31,368 bases of DNA. Origin: an uncultured Treponema sp. GTDB lineage: Bacteria; Spirochaetota; Spirochaetia; Treponematales; Treponemataceae. The notes under the pieces are model-generated. The model ran no database searches, was not told the DNA's origin, and saw nothing but the letters and a program-made list of their open reading frames with translations. Within the stretch, counting starts at the first letter, position 1, and the number at the start of each line of letters is the position of its first letter. A program made the position numbers and the translations under genes. The stretch lies in contig CALDIB010000096.1 of the NCBI GenBank assembly GCA_937902125.1, positions 1 through 31,368 on the forward strand. Direction: 5' to 3'. This document shows, in pieces, positions 16,338-24,113 of the stretch.

Positions 16338-17486
16338 ATGGCAAAGCGCAAGTTTTTATTTTTGTATTTGACAACCGGCGCGGGGCACATTTCCACAGCG
16401 CGGGTCTTAAAAGAACAAATTTTAAAACTCAATCCTGACGCGGAAGTTGTCATGGCCAACGGCTTTGACAGGGGAAACATTTTGGGCAAGGTGGGCTTTG
16501 AATTGCTTTACTTTTGGTCCACCAATTTTTTGCACGGACTTTTTCCCCTCATTTACGACATAAGCCAGCGCAGGCCCTTTGTGACCCTTGTATGCAAGTT
16601 GATGCGCTTTCATACTGTTCACTATCTAAAAAAAGTCATCAAGCGGGAAAAGCCCACCGACATAGTTTCGTTTCATTACGCGCTTTCCACTTTCGCAAAG
16701 AGCGCCGTGATACGCCTGCACAAGAAGGTCAATGTCACTGTCATGGTCACAGACCCTTTTACCGTTCCCCACGCTTGGTTTTGGGACAGAAGCTTGGACT
16801 ACTTTGTTTATTCGGAAGAGGCGAAAAGAATTGGAATCTCGCAAAAGGTTCCTGAAGGGCAAATAAAAATAGTTCCCTTTGTGATGAATCCAAAATATTT
16901 GGAGCCTTTTGGAAAGGAAGACATTTTGGCCTTGCGAAAAAAGAGGGGCTTTGATCCGAACAAAAAAACGGTTTTGCTTGTGGGCGGGGGAGACGGACTT
17001 CCCGGTGCCGTAGACATTGTGAACAAGTGCGTTCTAAAAAAGGCGAAATTTGCCGTGGCCGTTGTGTGCGGAAAAGACATGGGAAAATACGCCTACTTGG
17101 AAAGCCTTTCCCGCCTTTATCCAAAACTGGACTTGCATGTTTACGGCTTTGTGAACTACTTGGACGAATTGATAAAGCTTTCAGACTGCGTTGTTATGAA
17201 GGCGGGGCCGGCGACTTTGATAGAAGTCCTTTCTTGCAGAAAGCCAATAATAATTTCCCGCTACATTCACAACCAAGAATTGGGGAACATGCGATTTGCC
17301 GTTCAAAACAATGTGGGCTGGTTCATACAAAAGCCCTCAAAGATTTACGACAAAATCGAAGAGCTTTTGGGCGACGAAAATTTTGACAGCCGCATGGACG
17401 AAAATTTCAACCGCCTGACTTTTGACACGGACTCAAGCAAGATTGCAAAGCTTTTGCTTGAAAAGCCGGTCTTTGCGTCCTGGTGA
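16338..17486 (+). CDS. MGDG-synthase/MurG-type glycosyltransferase (GT28), probable glycolipid synthase
   Basis: A 382-residue GT-B glycosyltransferase. The N-terminal domain begins FLFLYLTTGAGHIS, the glycine loop of the MGDG-synthase N-domain, and includes VMVTDPFTVPHAWFW. The C-terminal GT28 domain contains LLVGGGDGLPG and the UDP-sugar binding region VMKAGPATLIEVLSCRKPII followed by HNQELGNMRF. Relatives add glucose or galactose from UDP-sugars to diacylglycerol on the inner membrane face (plant MGD1, Bacillus UgtP). Its place at the end of the barrel operon suggests the product is an envelope glycolipid or a surface-glycan precursor. A strong GGAGGAG site (16325-16331) precedes the ATG. 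The exact sugar cannot be told from sequence. Confidence 0.85.
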   Translation: MAKRKFLFLYLTTGAGHISTARVLKEQILKLNPDAEVVMANGFDRGNILGKVGFELLYFWSTNFLHGLFPLIYDISQRRPFVTLVCKLMRFHTVHYLKKVIKREKPTDIVSFHYALSTFAKSAVIRLHKKVNVTVMVTDPFTVPHAWFWDRSLDYFVYSEEAKRIGISQKVPEGQIKIVPFVMNPKYLEPFGKEDILALRKKRGFDPNKKTVLLVGGGDGLPGAVDIVNKCVLKKAKFAVAVVCGKDMGKYAYLESLSRLYPKLDLHVYGFVNYLDELIKLSDCVVMKAGPATLIEVLSCRKPIIISRYIHNQELGNMRFAVQNNVGWFIQKPSKIYDKIEELLGDENFDSRMDENFNRLTFDTDSSKIAKLLLEKPVFASW

Positions 17487-17501
17487 TGGCAACGCTCTCA
17501 A

Positions 17502-18677
17502 TTAAGGTTGTAGCGCCCCATTCCAAAAGCGCTTGATTTCGCGTTTTTCAAAGGCTTCTTGCAAGAGGGGCTCTATGTTCATTCCGTCGTAAATCCTTTT
17601 AGCCTCTTCCTTGTCGGCCCGCAGAACCGGATGCTTGGGGCTGAACAAAACGCAGCAGTCTTCGTAAGGCAGGATTGAGGTTTCGTAAGTTCCGATGCGA
17701 ATGGCGTCCGCCGTTATTTCTTCCTTGTCCATTCCTGCCAAGGGGCGGATAAGGGGGTAGGCCGCCATCATTTCCGTCACGGCCATGTTTTCTATTGTTT
17801 GGCTTGCCACTTGTCCAAGGGATTCCCCTGTGACGATGCATTGGGCTCCTATGCGTTCCGCGATTTTATTCGCCACCGTCATCATGCACATTCTTAAAAG
17901 CAGGGTGCTCCAAGACTCCGGGGAAGATTTTTTGATTTGCATTTGCGCTTGGGTAAAGCCCACAATGTGCAAGTGGACGCTGATTCCGTATGCGGAAATT
18001 ATCGCCGCCAAGTCCTCGACCTTTTTTTGCGCTTCGTCGCTGGTGTAGGGGTATGAATGAAAGTAAACCGCGTCGATTTTCATTCCCCGCCGCATCATGC
18101 GCCAGCCGGCCACAGGGCTGTCAATTCCGCCTGAAAGCAAGAGGAGGCCGCTTCCGCTGACGCCAACTGGAAGCCCTCTGATTCCTTTTTTGTCGTCTGT
18201 GTAAACAAAAACTTTTTCCCTGACTTCGATGAACACTGTAATGTCGGGCTTGTGAACGTCCACCGCCAAAATTTTTTGGTCGTAAACCCGGGCCGCGGCC
18301 TCCCGGCTTATTTGGTATGAGTCGAGGGGGAAATTTTTGTCGGCGCGGCGGCTGTCGCACTTAAATGTTTTGGCGCCGTTTTTTGCGGCTTGAACGCAAA
18401 GGCTGTAAACAGCGTCCTTGATTGCCTCAATGTTTTTTTCGACGGCAAGGCATTTTGCCCAACCTGTGATTCCCACCAAATGCTCAAGACAGAATTCTAT
18501 TTCTTTGGAAAAAGAATCGTCGGCGGTAAAATACATTCTTCCGGCGCGCAAGGAAATTTTTATTTGAGCGTTTCCGTTAAAATAAGAGCGCGCGTTTTGC
18601 AAAAGTTTTTTTTCAAATTGCTTTATGTTGGAGCCTTTTAATGTAAGCTCCCCAAGTTTCGCCAAGTATGTCGCCAT
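17502..18677 (-). CDS. thiI: tRNA 4-thiouridine synthase/sulfurtransferase ThiI, rhodanese-less form
   Basis: A 391-residue cytoplasmic enzyme that adenylates U8 of tRNA for s4U formation; in some bacteria it also helps make the thiamine thiazole. The N-terminal ferredoxin-like and THUMP regions are followed by the PP-loop SGGIDSP (about residues 182-188), IVTGESLGQVASQT and the EDCCVLFSPKHP segment. The C-terminal rhodanese domain of E. coli ThiI is absent, as in Bacillus-type enzymes that receive sulfur directly from a desulfurase. The frame opens upstream at a TTG (18692), but ATG 18677 begins the conserved ATYLAKLGELTLKG. A TATAAT lies six bases before that ATG, so the mRNA may be leaderless. 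Convergent with the glycosyltransferase gene (15 bases between stops). Confidence 0.95.
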   Translation of the reverse strand: MATYLAKLGELTLKGSNIKQFEKKLLQNARSYFNGNAQIKISLRAGRMYFTADDSFSKEIEFCLEHLVGITGWAKCLAVEKNIEAIKDAVYSLCVQAAKNGAKTFKCDSRRADKNFPLDSYQISREAAARVYDQKILAVDVHKPDITVFIEVREKVFVYTDDKKGIRGLPVGVSGSGLLLLSGGIDSPVAGWRMMRRGMKIDAVYFHSYPYTSDEAQKKVEDLAAIISAYGISVHLHIVGFTQAQMQIKKSSPESWSTLLLRMCMMTVANKIAERIGAQCIVTGESLGQVASQTIENMAVTEMMAAYPLIRPLAGMDKEEITADAIRIGTYETSILPYEDCCVLFSPKHPVLRADKEEAKRIYDGMNIEPLLQEAFEKREIKRFWNGALQP

Positions 18678-18683
18678 GCTTTT

Positions 18684-18712
18684 ATTATACAAGATTCCGC
18701 CTAAAATGAAAA
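18684..18712 (-). promoter_or_regulatory. thiI promoter predicting a leaderless mRNA
   Basis: Minus strand: consensus -10 TATAAT (18689-18684), a weak -35 TTTTCA 17 bases upstream (18712-18707), and only six bases from the -10 to the ATG at 18677. No Shine-Dalgarno sequence precedes the start. Confidence 0.5.
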
Positions 18713-18734
18713 GCGGAGGCCGCTTTTGGGCGCC

Positions 18735-18772
18735 TTGACAAAGCTTTAAAATTAATAGATATTAATATCATT
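18735..18772 (+). promoter_or_regulatory. Promoter and perfect 12-base palindrome before the DUF4912 gene
   Basis: Consensus -35 TTGACA (18735-18740), with possible -10 boxes in the AT-rich stretch (TATTAA 18760-18765 or TAGATA 18756-18761). GATATTAATATC (18758-18769) is a perfect palindrome covering the -10 and the base just before the ATG at 18773. No ribosome site is visible. The palindrome could be an operator or simply AT-rich promoter sequence. Confidence 0.45.
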
Positions 18773-19441
18773 ATGAAAAAGGACAGTCGTTTGACGCGCG
18801 CAAAATTGGAAACCTTGTCATCCGCAGAATTGCTTGCCATTGCGGATGAATACGGAATTGACGCGCCTGACGATTTAAACCGGCAGTTTATAATTGGAGA
18901 CCTGCTTGAGCTTGCCAGCGAGTTGGAAGCCGGCGAAAAGCAAAAGGAAACCATCTCCCTTTCAGAAGGCGAAGAAGAGACAATCAACATAAACACTCTG
19001 CCCGCAAGCTACAACGAGACAAAAATCAATGTCATGCTTAGGAATCCTATTTCCCTTTTTGTTTGGTGGGACTTGAGCGAATGGACAATAAAAAAAATCA
19101 AGGGCGGCCGCGGCTCCTTGCGCTTGGCGATTTATTTTTTTGAAAGCCTTCAAGACGAAAGGCCTTCGGAATCGTTTGACATACAGCTTTCTTTGGGCGA
19201 CCGGGAGCAGTATGTGATTATTCCCGGCGGAAAAAGAATCGCGCGGGTTGACTTGCTTGCCGACAGCGCGGGAAAAAGCGACATATTGGCCCATACAGAA
19301 AAAATTTCGATTCCAAAAGGCTCCGATATCATGGCTTCAAAACCGGGCGAAAAGCTTATGGTTTCTAGAATAGTCGAACTTTCCGGCGCCTCTGAATTGC
19401 TTCGAAGGCATTACAATAGATACCGTCAGTCGTTCAATTAA
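18773..19441 (+). CDS. DUF4912 domain protein
   Basis: A 222-residue soluble protein. A helical N-terminal part (LTRAKLETLSSAELLAIADEYGI, SAP-like in feel) is followed by an acidic linker and a beta-rich DUF4912 domain with the hallmark NPISLFVWWDLS (near residues 91-102), YVIIPGG and EKISIPKGSDIMASKP. The molecular function of DUF4912 is not established. The gene is 18 bases upstream of a GH57-like gene, and I recall this pairing from other spirochaetes, so a link to alpha-glucan metabolism is plausible but unproven. It lacks a Shine-Dalgarno sequence and lies directly under a TTGACA promoter with a palindrome. Confidence 0.8.
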   Translation: MKKDSRLTRAKLETLSSAELLAIADEYGIDAPDDLNRQFIIGDLLELASELEAGEKQKETISLSEGEEETININTLPASYNETKINVMLRNPISLFVWWDLSEWTIKKIKGGRGSLRLAIYFFESLQDERPSESFDIQLSLGDREQYVIIPGGKRIARVDLLADSAGKSDILAHTEKISIPKGSDIMASKPGEKLMVSRIVELSGASELLRRHYNRYRQSFN

Positions 19442-19459
19442 AACTTTACAGGTAAAAAC

Positions 19460-21019
19460 ATGGCTTTAAAATATTTGACATTTGTTCTTAACCTTCATTG
19501 CCCTTACATAAAAATCGGCGGAGCCGACAATTCTAGAGGCGACGAGGAACTGCATCTTGTTTTTCAGCGGCTTACAAATGTTTTTTTGCCCGCTCTGAAT
19601 TTGCTTTCATTTTTTAAAAGCCAAAAAATGAAGGCTTGCCTTGCTTTGGTGTTTTCGGCCTCAACTTGCGAAACCCTTTTGGACGGGGAGATAAAAAGAA
19701 AATACAACAAGTGGCTTGACTCGCTCATCGACTTTGGAAAAAAAGAGCTTGAGCGCGCCAAAAAAAATTCGCCGCAAAAAAAAGTCGCCGCGCGCAATTT
19801 GGAAAAAGCCGAAGAGGCCAAGCGGCAATACAACGAGCTTTGGTCCTGCGATTTGCTCAAGGCCTTTGCCGGCTTTGCCCAAGACGGATACGCCGAAATT
19901 TTGGCCACTTGCGGAACATACATGTTCATGCCCCATTTTGCCGACATGACCGAGGTTTTAAACGCCCAAGTGGAAAGCGGGCTTTTTGCAATCAAGCAGT
20001 GTTTTGGCCGGGTTGGAGACGGTTTTTTCTTGCCCGAAATGGGCTACGCTCCTGGAATTGAGGAAGTCATAAAATCATACGGAGTGTCTTACACCATTTT
20101 GCCGGCGATGAGCTTTTTGTTTTCCGAAACCCCGCCGCAAAACGGATGCTTCATGCCGGCGCGCTGTCAAAACGGCCTTTCAATCTTGTCGGCCGAGGAT
20201 TTTTTTACAGACCGGGAATTTGACGGCGTTTACGCTGACGCCTCAAAAGATGTGGCTTGGGAACTTTCCGCAAAGGAACTTTCTCCGTTTATAAAAGAAG
20301 GAAAGGCAAGAACGGCCGCTTCTTGGACATATCAAAGTCGCGACGGGGGAGAGTACAATGTTGACCGCGCCTTGGATCGCGTAAAAAAAGACGCCCGCGA
20401 TTTTATCAATAAAAAGGCGCAAGACTTGTCCAAGGCGCAAATAATTTTGGGCGACGACGCGGAGGTTTCTTCAACCGTTGTTTTTGACACCCTTAATTTG
20501 TCCGCCAACTGGCCGGAGTTTTTTGATTGGCTTAAGGAAGCGTCGGTTTTGGCCTTGGAAAATTCTTTGGTTTTGGCAAGCCCCAGCCTTGTTTTGGAAG
20601 GAAAATTCTGCGCGCAAAAAATCACTCCTTATCCGGCCGCCTTTTCTGAGTTCGCTTACGGAGAGGATTTGATTTCCAACAAAAATTCTTGGATGATTCG
20701 CTATTTAAGAAAGGCGAGCGAGCGGGTGGTTGACTTGGTTTCCCGCTTTCCTGGAGACGGCGGCTTGAAGACCCGCCTTTTAAATTTGGGCGCGAAGGAA
20801 CTGCTTTTGGTTCAAGACTGCTCCCTTGCAAAGATGGTCGGACAAAACAATCACGCCGAATGCGCGGCGGAGTTTTTCAAGCGGGGAATCGTGGCCTTTT
20901 CAAATATTTTTGACGCCTTGGGAAGCAACACTGTAAGCACGGAGTGGTTTTGCGCTCTGGAAAAATTGCATCCTGTCATGCCCTGGCTGAACTACAGAAT
21001 CTTTTCCGTAAAAAAATAA
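19460..21019 (+). CDS. Divergent glycoside hydrolase family 57-like protein (DUF1957-like)
   Basis: A 519-residue cytoplasmic protein resembling GH57 alpha-glucan branching enzymes and amylases. Region 1 is LHCPYIK near residue 12. A lysine-rich helical insert follows (about 80-130), then ATCGTYMFMPHF near 149. The nucleophile region FFLPEMGYAPG has Glu 193, and the acid/base region reads VFDTLNLSANWPEFFDW with Asp 343. The late region is LLLVQDCSLAKM. Both catalytic carboxylates are kept, but the region-4 sequence FGHWW of typical members is replaced by LSANW, and the region between 260 and 305 lacks the usual GYPGDP-type motif. Specificity may therefore differ from a standard branching enzyme. 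Starts after a weak AGG site 18 bases past the DUF4912 gene, so the two probably form an operon. Confidence 0.75.
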   Translation: MALKYLTFVLNLHCPYIKIGGADNSRGDEELHLVFQRLTNVFLPALNLLSFFKSQKMKACLALVFSASTCETLLDGEIKRKYNKWLDSLIDFGKKELERAKKNSPQKKVAARNLEKAEEAKRQYNELWSCDLLKAFAGFAQDGYAEILATCGTYMFMPHFADMTEVLNAQVESGLFAIKQCFGRVGDGFFLPEMGYAPGIEEVIKSYGVSYTILPAMSFLFSETPPQNGCFMPARCQNGLSILSAEDFFTDREFDGVYADASKDVAWELSAKELSPFIKEGKARTAASWTYQSRDGGEYNVDRALDRVKKDARDFINKKAQDLSKAQIILGDDAEVSSTVVFDTLNLSANWPEFFDWLKEASVLALENSLVLASPSLVLEGKFCAQKITPYPAAFSEFAYGEDLISNKNSWMIRYLRKASERVVDLVSRFPGDGGLKTRLLNLGAKELLLVQDCSLAKMVGQNNHAECAAEFFKRGIVAFSNIFDALGSNTVSTEWFCALEKLHPVMPWLNYRIFSVKK

Positions 21020-21028
21020 TCCAGCGTA

Positions 21029-21170
21029 AAACTGCCGGCGAAAGCCGTAAAAAATTGTTGCGGCGCGAAAAAAATCGCGGCAAGTTAAAACTGAGGACTT
21101 TGGTCCGTCGGCTTTGAACTTGCCGCAGGCAAACTGCCGGCAAAAAGTTTAAAATTATTGCGGCGCGAAA
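21029..21170. repeat. Tandem imperfect repeat, about 100-base period
   Basis: Copy 1 (21029-21070) and copy 2 (21131-21170) both begin AAACTGCCGGC and end TTGCGGCGCGAAA. Between them an inverted pair, GCGGCAAGTT (21077-21086) and AACTTGCCGC (21117-21126), could form a 10-bp stem. The TTGCGGCGCGAAA core recurs at 25429-25441. It fills most of the 212-base gap between the GH57-like gene and gguB. No ORF or RNA family is recognised. Confidence 0.6.
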
Positions 21171-21232
21171 ATTTCTTTCGCGCCGCAAAAGGAACTGTCA
21201 AGGCTTTAAGCGAAGCGCGCCTTGACAGTTCC
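21157..21232 (-). repeat. Structured repeat element, copy A, starting at the gguB stop codon
   Basis: On the minus strand it starts with the last base of the gguB TAG. It folds into a 14-bp stem (GGAACTGTCAAGGC 21191-21204 with GCCTTGACAGTTCC 21219-21232), then TTTT, then a 13-bp stem (21158-21170 with 21176-21188). The second stem is followed by an AT-rich run, so the pair probably also ends gguB transcription. A related copy B lies at 25427-25566. Confidence 0.7.
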
Positions 21233-22476
21233 TATCGCTTGTTGCGCTGTTTGGAAACTACGTCAAAGATTACGGCCAAGAGCAGGACCAAGCCCTTTAC
21301 AGCCTGCTGCCAGTTGGAGTCTACGCCCATCAAAGACATTCCGTTGTTCAAAACGCCCATGAAGATGGCTCCAACCACCGCTCCTCCGATAGTTCCCGAT
21401 CCGCCGTAGGCCGAAGCTCCGCCGATAAAGCATGAGCCGATGGCGTCCATTTCGTAGCTCATTCCGGCTGTAGGCGCGGCCGAGTTGAAGCGGGCCACGC
21501 AAACCAAGGCGGCTACGGCAGAAAGGAAGCCCATGTTCGTGTAGGCGAACATCATGACATTGTCGGTGTTTACGCCTGAAAGCTTCGCGGCTTTTGCGTT
21601 TCCTCCAATTGCGTAAAGGTAGCGGCCCGGAACGGTGTTCTGAGTGTAGTATGTGTAGAAGGCCACAACGATGGCAATCAAAATCAAGATTGTGGGAACG
21701 CCGTGATGGTGGCCAAGCTTCCAAGCCACGGCAAGAACAACCAAAGTGATGATTACAAGGCGGGCGATGAAAGGAGTCGCGGCTCCCACGTCGTAGCCTT
21801 TGCCTTGCTTTGTCTTTCTGCTGATGAGGGAAGTGGCTATCATGATGGCGCAAACCGCGATGGCGATAATCATTGTGGTCGTAAGGTTCATTGAGGCCAG
21901 CTTCGCGGCCGCGGCTTCCGCTTCGGGGCCTTCTTCCAAGGCTTTGGCGGCAATTTCAGGAACAAACACTTCCGGGATGTAGCTTGTGAACAAGTTGAGG
22001 TATTTCTGCGGGAAGGGGGAGATTGTAAGTCCGTCAAGGACGATGAGCGCCACGCCGCGCCACAAGAGCATTCCCGAAAGGGTTGTGATGAAGGGCGGAA
22101 TGTGCAGGTAGGCGATGAAAGCTCCGTGCCAGGCGCCGATCAAAGTTCCGATGAACAAGCAAACCACAATCGCCAATCCAATTGGCAAATGCGCGTCAAC
22201 GATGAGCTTTCCGGCGATGGCGCCCACAAGGCAGACCACCGAGCCTACTGAAAGGTCGATGTTTCCTCCGGTAAGAATGCACAAAAGCATTCCAGCCGCC
22301 AAAATCAAAACGTATGAGTTTTGAAGAATGATGTTGTTCACGTTTGAGGGAGCGAAGAGGGCGCCCGACAAAATTTGGAACAAAATCATCACAGCCACAA
22401 GAATCAACAGCATTGTGTTGTCCTTTAGCGTTTTCTTAATGTTGAAAGCCGAGCTTTTTACTGTTGTGTCAGCCAT
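21232..22476 (-). CDS. gguB: Multiple-monosaccharide ABC transporter permease (GguB/MmsB type)
   Basis: A 414-residue inner-membrane permease of the ribose/xylose/galactose class with about 10 hydrophobic helices. Conserved landmarks are SGALFAPSNVNNIILQNSYVL near the start, LTGGNIDLSVGSVV, and the C-terminal SCFIGGASAYGGSGTIGGA region with GAIFMGVLNNGMSLMGV. A long acidic loop (ALEEGPEAEAAAAKLASM, about 190-208) makes it larger than RbsC or MglC, which fits the ChvE-partner permeases. It is 12 bases after gguA, with AAAGGAG before the ATG, and is the last gene of the importer operon. Substrates are probably several aldoses such as xylose, arabinose, glucose or galactose, inferred from the ChvE group. 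Confidence 0.92.
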   Translation of the reverse strand: MADTTVKSSAFNIKKTLKDNTMLLILVAVMILFQILSGALFAPSNVNNIILQNSYVLILAAGMLLCILTGGNIDLSVGSVVCLVGAIAGKLIVDAHLPIGLAIVVCLFIGTLIGAWHGAFIAYLHIPPFITTLSGMLLWRGVALIVLDGLTISPFPQKYLNLFTSYIPEVFVPEIAAKALEEGPEAEAAAAKLASMNLTTTMIIAIAVCAIMIATSLISRKTKQGKGYDVGAATPFIARLVIITLVVLAVAWKLGHHHGVPTILILIAIVVAFYTYYTQNTVPGRYLYAIGGNAKAAKLSGVNTDNVMMFAYTNMGFLSAVAALVCVARFNSAAPTAGMSYEMDAIGSCFIGGASAYGGSGTIGGAVVGAIFMGVLNNGMSLMGVDSNWQQAVKGLVLLLAVIFDVVSKQRNKR

Positions 22477-22488
22477 ACAATACTCCTT

Positions 22489-24024
22489 TTATTTTCCTGA
22501 ATTGATGATGCAAGACATTATTTTTTCCTGCGTAGCGTCTTTGGCGTTCATTTCGCCAACCATCTTTCCTTCGTTCATGATGTAGATTCTGTCGCTCATT
22601 CCAAGAACTTCAGGCATTTCCGACGAAATCATAAGGACGGACTTTCCTTCCGACACCATCTGGTTGATGATGCAGTAGACTTCGTATTTGGCGCCTACGT
22701 CGATTCCTCTGGTGGGCTCGTCAAGAATCAAGATGTCCGGATCCGTGAAAAGCCATTTTCCGATAAGAACCTTTTGCATGTTTCCGCCGGAAAGGTTTCC
22801 AACGTCTTCTTGAACCGTGGCGCACTTTGTGCGCATTTCCTTGGCCATGTCAACTGAATACTTGTTCTCCAAGTCAAAGTCAATGGCTCCGTATTTGTTC
22901 ACAATCTTTTTAAGATTGGCGCTTACGGTGTTCTTGGCGATGGATTCGCTCAAAATCAAGCCGTTGCCCTTGCGGTCTTCGGTGACGTAGGCGAGACCTG
23001 CGTCAATGGCGGCCTTGGGGCTGGGGAAGCTGACTTCCTTTCCGTTCATGAAGATTTTTCCGCGAATGTTGGCGCCGTAGCTGTGGCCAAAGATGCTCAT
23101 GGCAAGCTCTGTGCGGCCGGCTCCCATAAGGCCTGAGATTCCCACGACTTCGCCTTTTCTAATGTTGAAGTTGACGTGGTCGCAAACCGTTATGCCGTCA
23201 AACACTGGATGGTCAACGCACCAATCCTTGACTTCAAAGCAAATGTCGCCGATTTTGGGCGTTCTTTTTGGAAAGCGGTCGGTCAGGCTTCGGCCTACCA
23301 TCGCGGAGATGATGGCGTCTTCGTCAATCGCCTCGCTTCCTTTTTTCATTGAGGAAACTGTGGAGCCGTCGCGGATAACCGTGATTGAGTCGGCCACATA
23401 AGAAACCTCGTTAAGTTTGTGGGATATGATAATGGAAGTGATTCCTTTTTCGCTCTTGAGCTTTAAGAGAAGGTCAAGGAGCTTTTTGGCTTCCGTGTCG
23501 TTCAATGATGCCGTAGGCTCGTCAAGAATCAAGAGGCGCACGTCTTTTGCAAGCGCCTTGGCTATTTCGACAAGCTGCTGTTTTCCTACGCCGATGTCTT
23601 TTATGAGCGTGTGGGGATTTTCGTTCAATCCCACAAGCGCCAGCGATTCGGCGCACTTTTTATATGTTTCGTCCCAGTCGATTCTGGCCTTTGTTCCCCG
23701 TTCATTGCCCAAGAACATATTCTCGGCGATGGAAAGCAGGGGAACCAGGGCAAGCTCCTGGTGAATGATTACAATGCCTTTTTTTTCACTGTCTTTAATT
23801 GTTTGGAACTGGCAGACCTTTCCGTCAAAAACTATGTCGCCTTCGTAAGTTCCATACGGATAAACGCCAGAAAGAACGTTCATCAACGTTGACTTTCCAG
23901 CGCCGTTTTCGCCGACGATGGCGTGGATTTCTCCATTGGCCACCTTCAGGTTCACGCCGTTAAGAGCCGTTACGTTTCCGAATCTCTTTATGATGTCTTT
24001 CATTTCCAATAACATGTCTGCCAT
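22489..24024 (-). CDS. gguA: Multiple-monosaccharide ABC transporter ATP-binding protein (GguA/MmsA type)
   Basis: A 511-residue cytoplasmic ATPase with two fused nucleotide-binding domains. The first has Walker A GENGAGKST, a diverged signature (IGVGKQQLVEIAKAL) and Walker B LLILDEPTASL. The second has a modified Walker A (GLMGAGRTE), signature LSGGNMQKV and ILILDEPTRGID. This asymmetry is normal for sugar importers of the RbsA/MglA/XylG group. The frame is open to 24102, but ATG 24024 is chosen because AGGAGG lies seven bases upstream and MADMLLEMKDIIKRF is the family start; the longer frame would also run through the terminator stem. It lies between the binding-protein and permease genes, separated from chvE by that terminator. 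Confidence 0.95.
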   Translation of the reverse strand: MADMLLEMKDIIKRFGNVTALNGVNLKVANGEIHAIVGENGAGKSTLMNVLSGVYPYGTYEGDIVFDGKVCQFQTIKDSEKKGIVIIHQELALVPLLSIAENMFLGNERGTKARIDWDETYKKCAESLALVGLNENPHTLIKDIGVGKQQLVEIAKALAKDVRLLILDEPTASLNDTEAKKLLDLLLKLKSEKGITSIIISHKLNEVSYVADSITVIRDGSTVSSMKKGSEAIDEDAIISAMVGRSLTDRFPKRTPKIGDICFEVKDWCVDHPVFDGITVCDHVNFNIRKGEVVGISGLMGAGRTELAMSIFGHSYGANIRGKIFMNGKEVSFPSPKAAIDAGLAYVTEDRKGNGLILSESIAKNTVSANLKKIVNKYGAIDFDLENKYSVDMAKEMRTKCATVQEDVGNLSGGNMQKVLIGKWLFTDPDILILDEPTRGIDVGAKYEVYCIINQMVSEGKSVLMISSEMPEVLGMSDRIYIMNEGKMVGEMNAKDATQEKIMSCIINSGK

Positions 24025-24051
24025 GGAATTCCTCCTAAAACTGTTCGCGCT

Positions 24052-24087
24052 AAAAAAAAGGCCGCCCGCCGTATTGGGTGGGCGGCC
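24052..24087 (-). terminator. Intrinsic terminator/attenuator between chvE and gguA
   Basis: On the minus strand, GGCCGCCCACC (24087-24077), a six-base loop and GGCGGGCGGCC (24070-24060) form an 11-bp GC-rich stem with one G-T pair, followed directly by eight T (24059-24052). It is a textbook intrinsic terminator located after chvE and before gguA. Partial read-through would make more binding protein than transporter. Confidence 0.92.
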
Positions 24088-24113
24088 TGACTGCAGATTC
24101 AATCCGCTAAAGC

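Noticed and set aside
21020..21231. tRNA or small RNA gene in the gap after the GH57-like gene
   Set aside because: No cloverleaf or TTCGA-type T arm was found. The stems are explained by the inverted repeats; a stable RNA cannot be excluded but has no positive evidence.
24025..24102. Longer start for gguA
   Set aside because: The extra 26 codons lie across the terminator stem, while AGGAGG is correctly spaced from ATG 24024.
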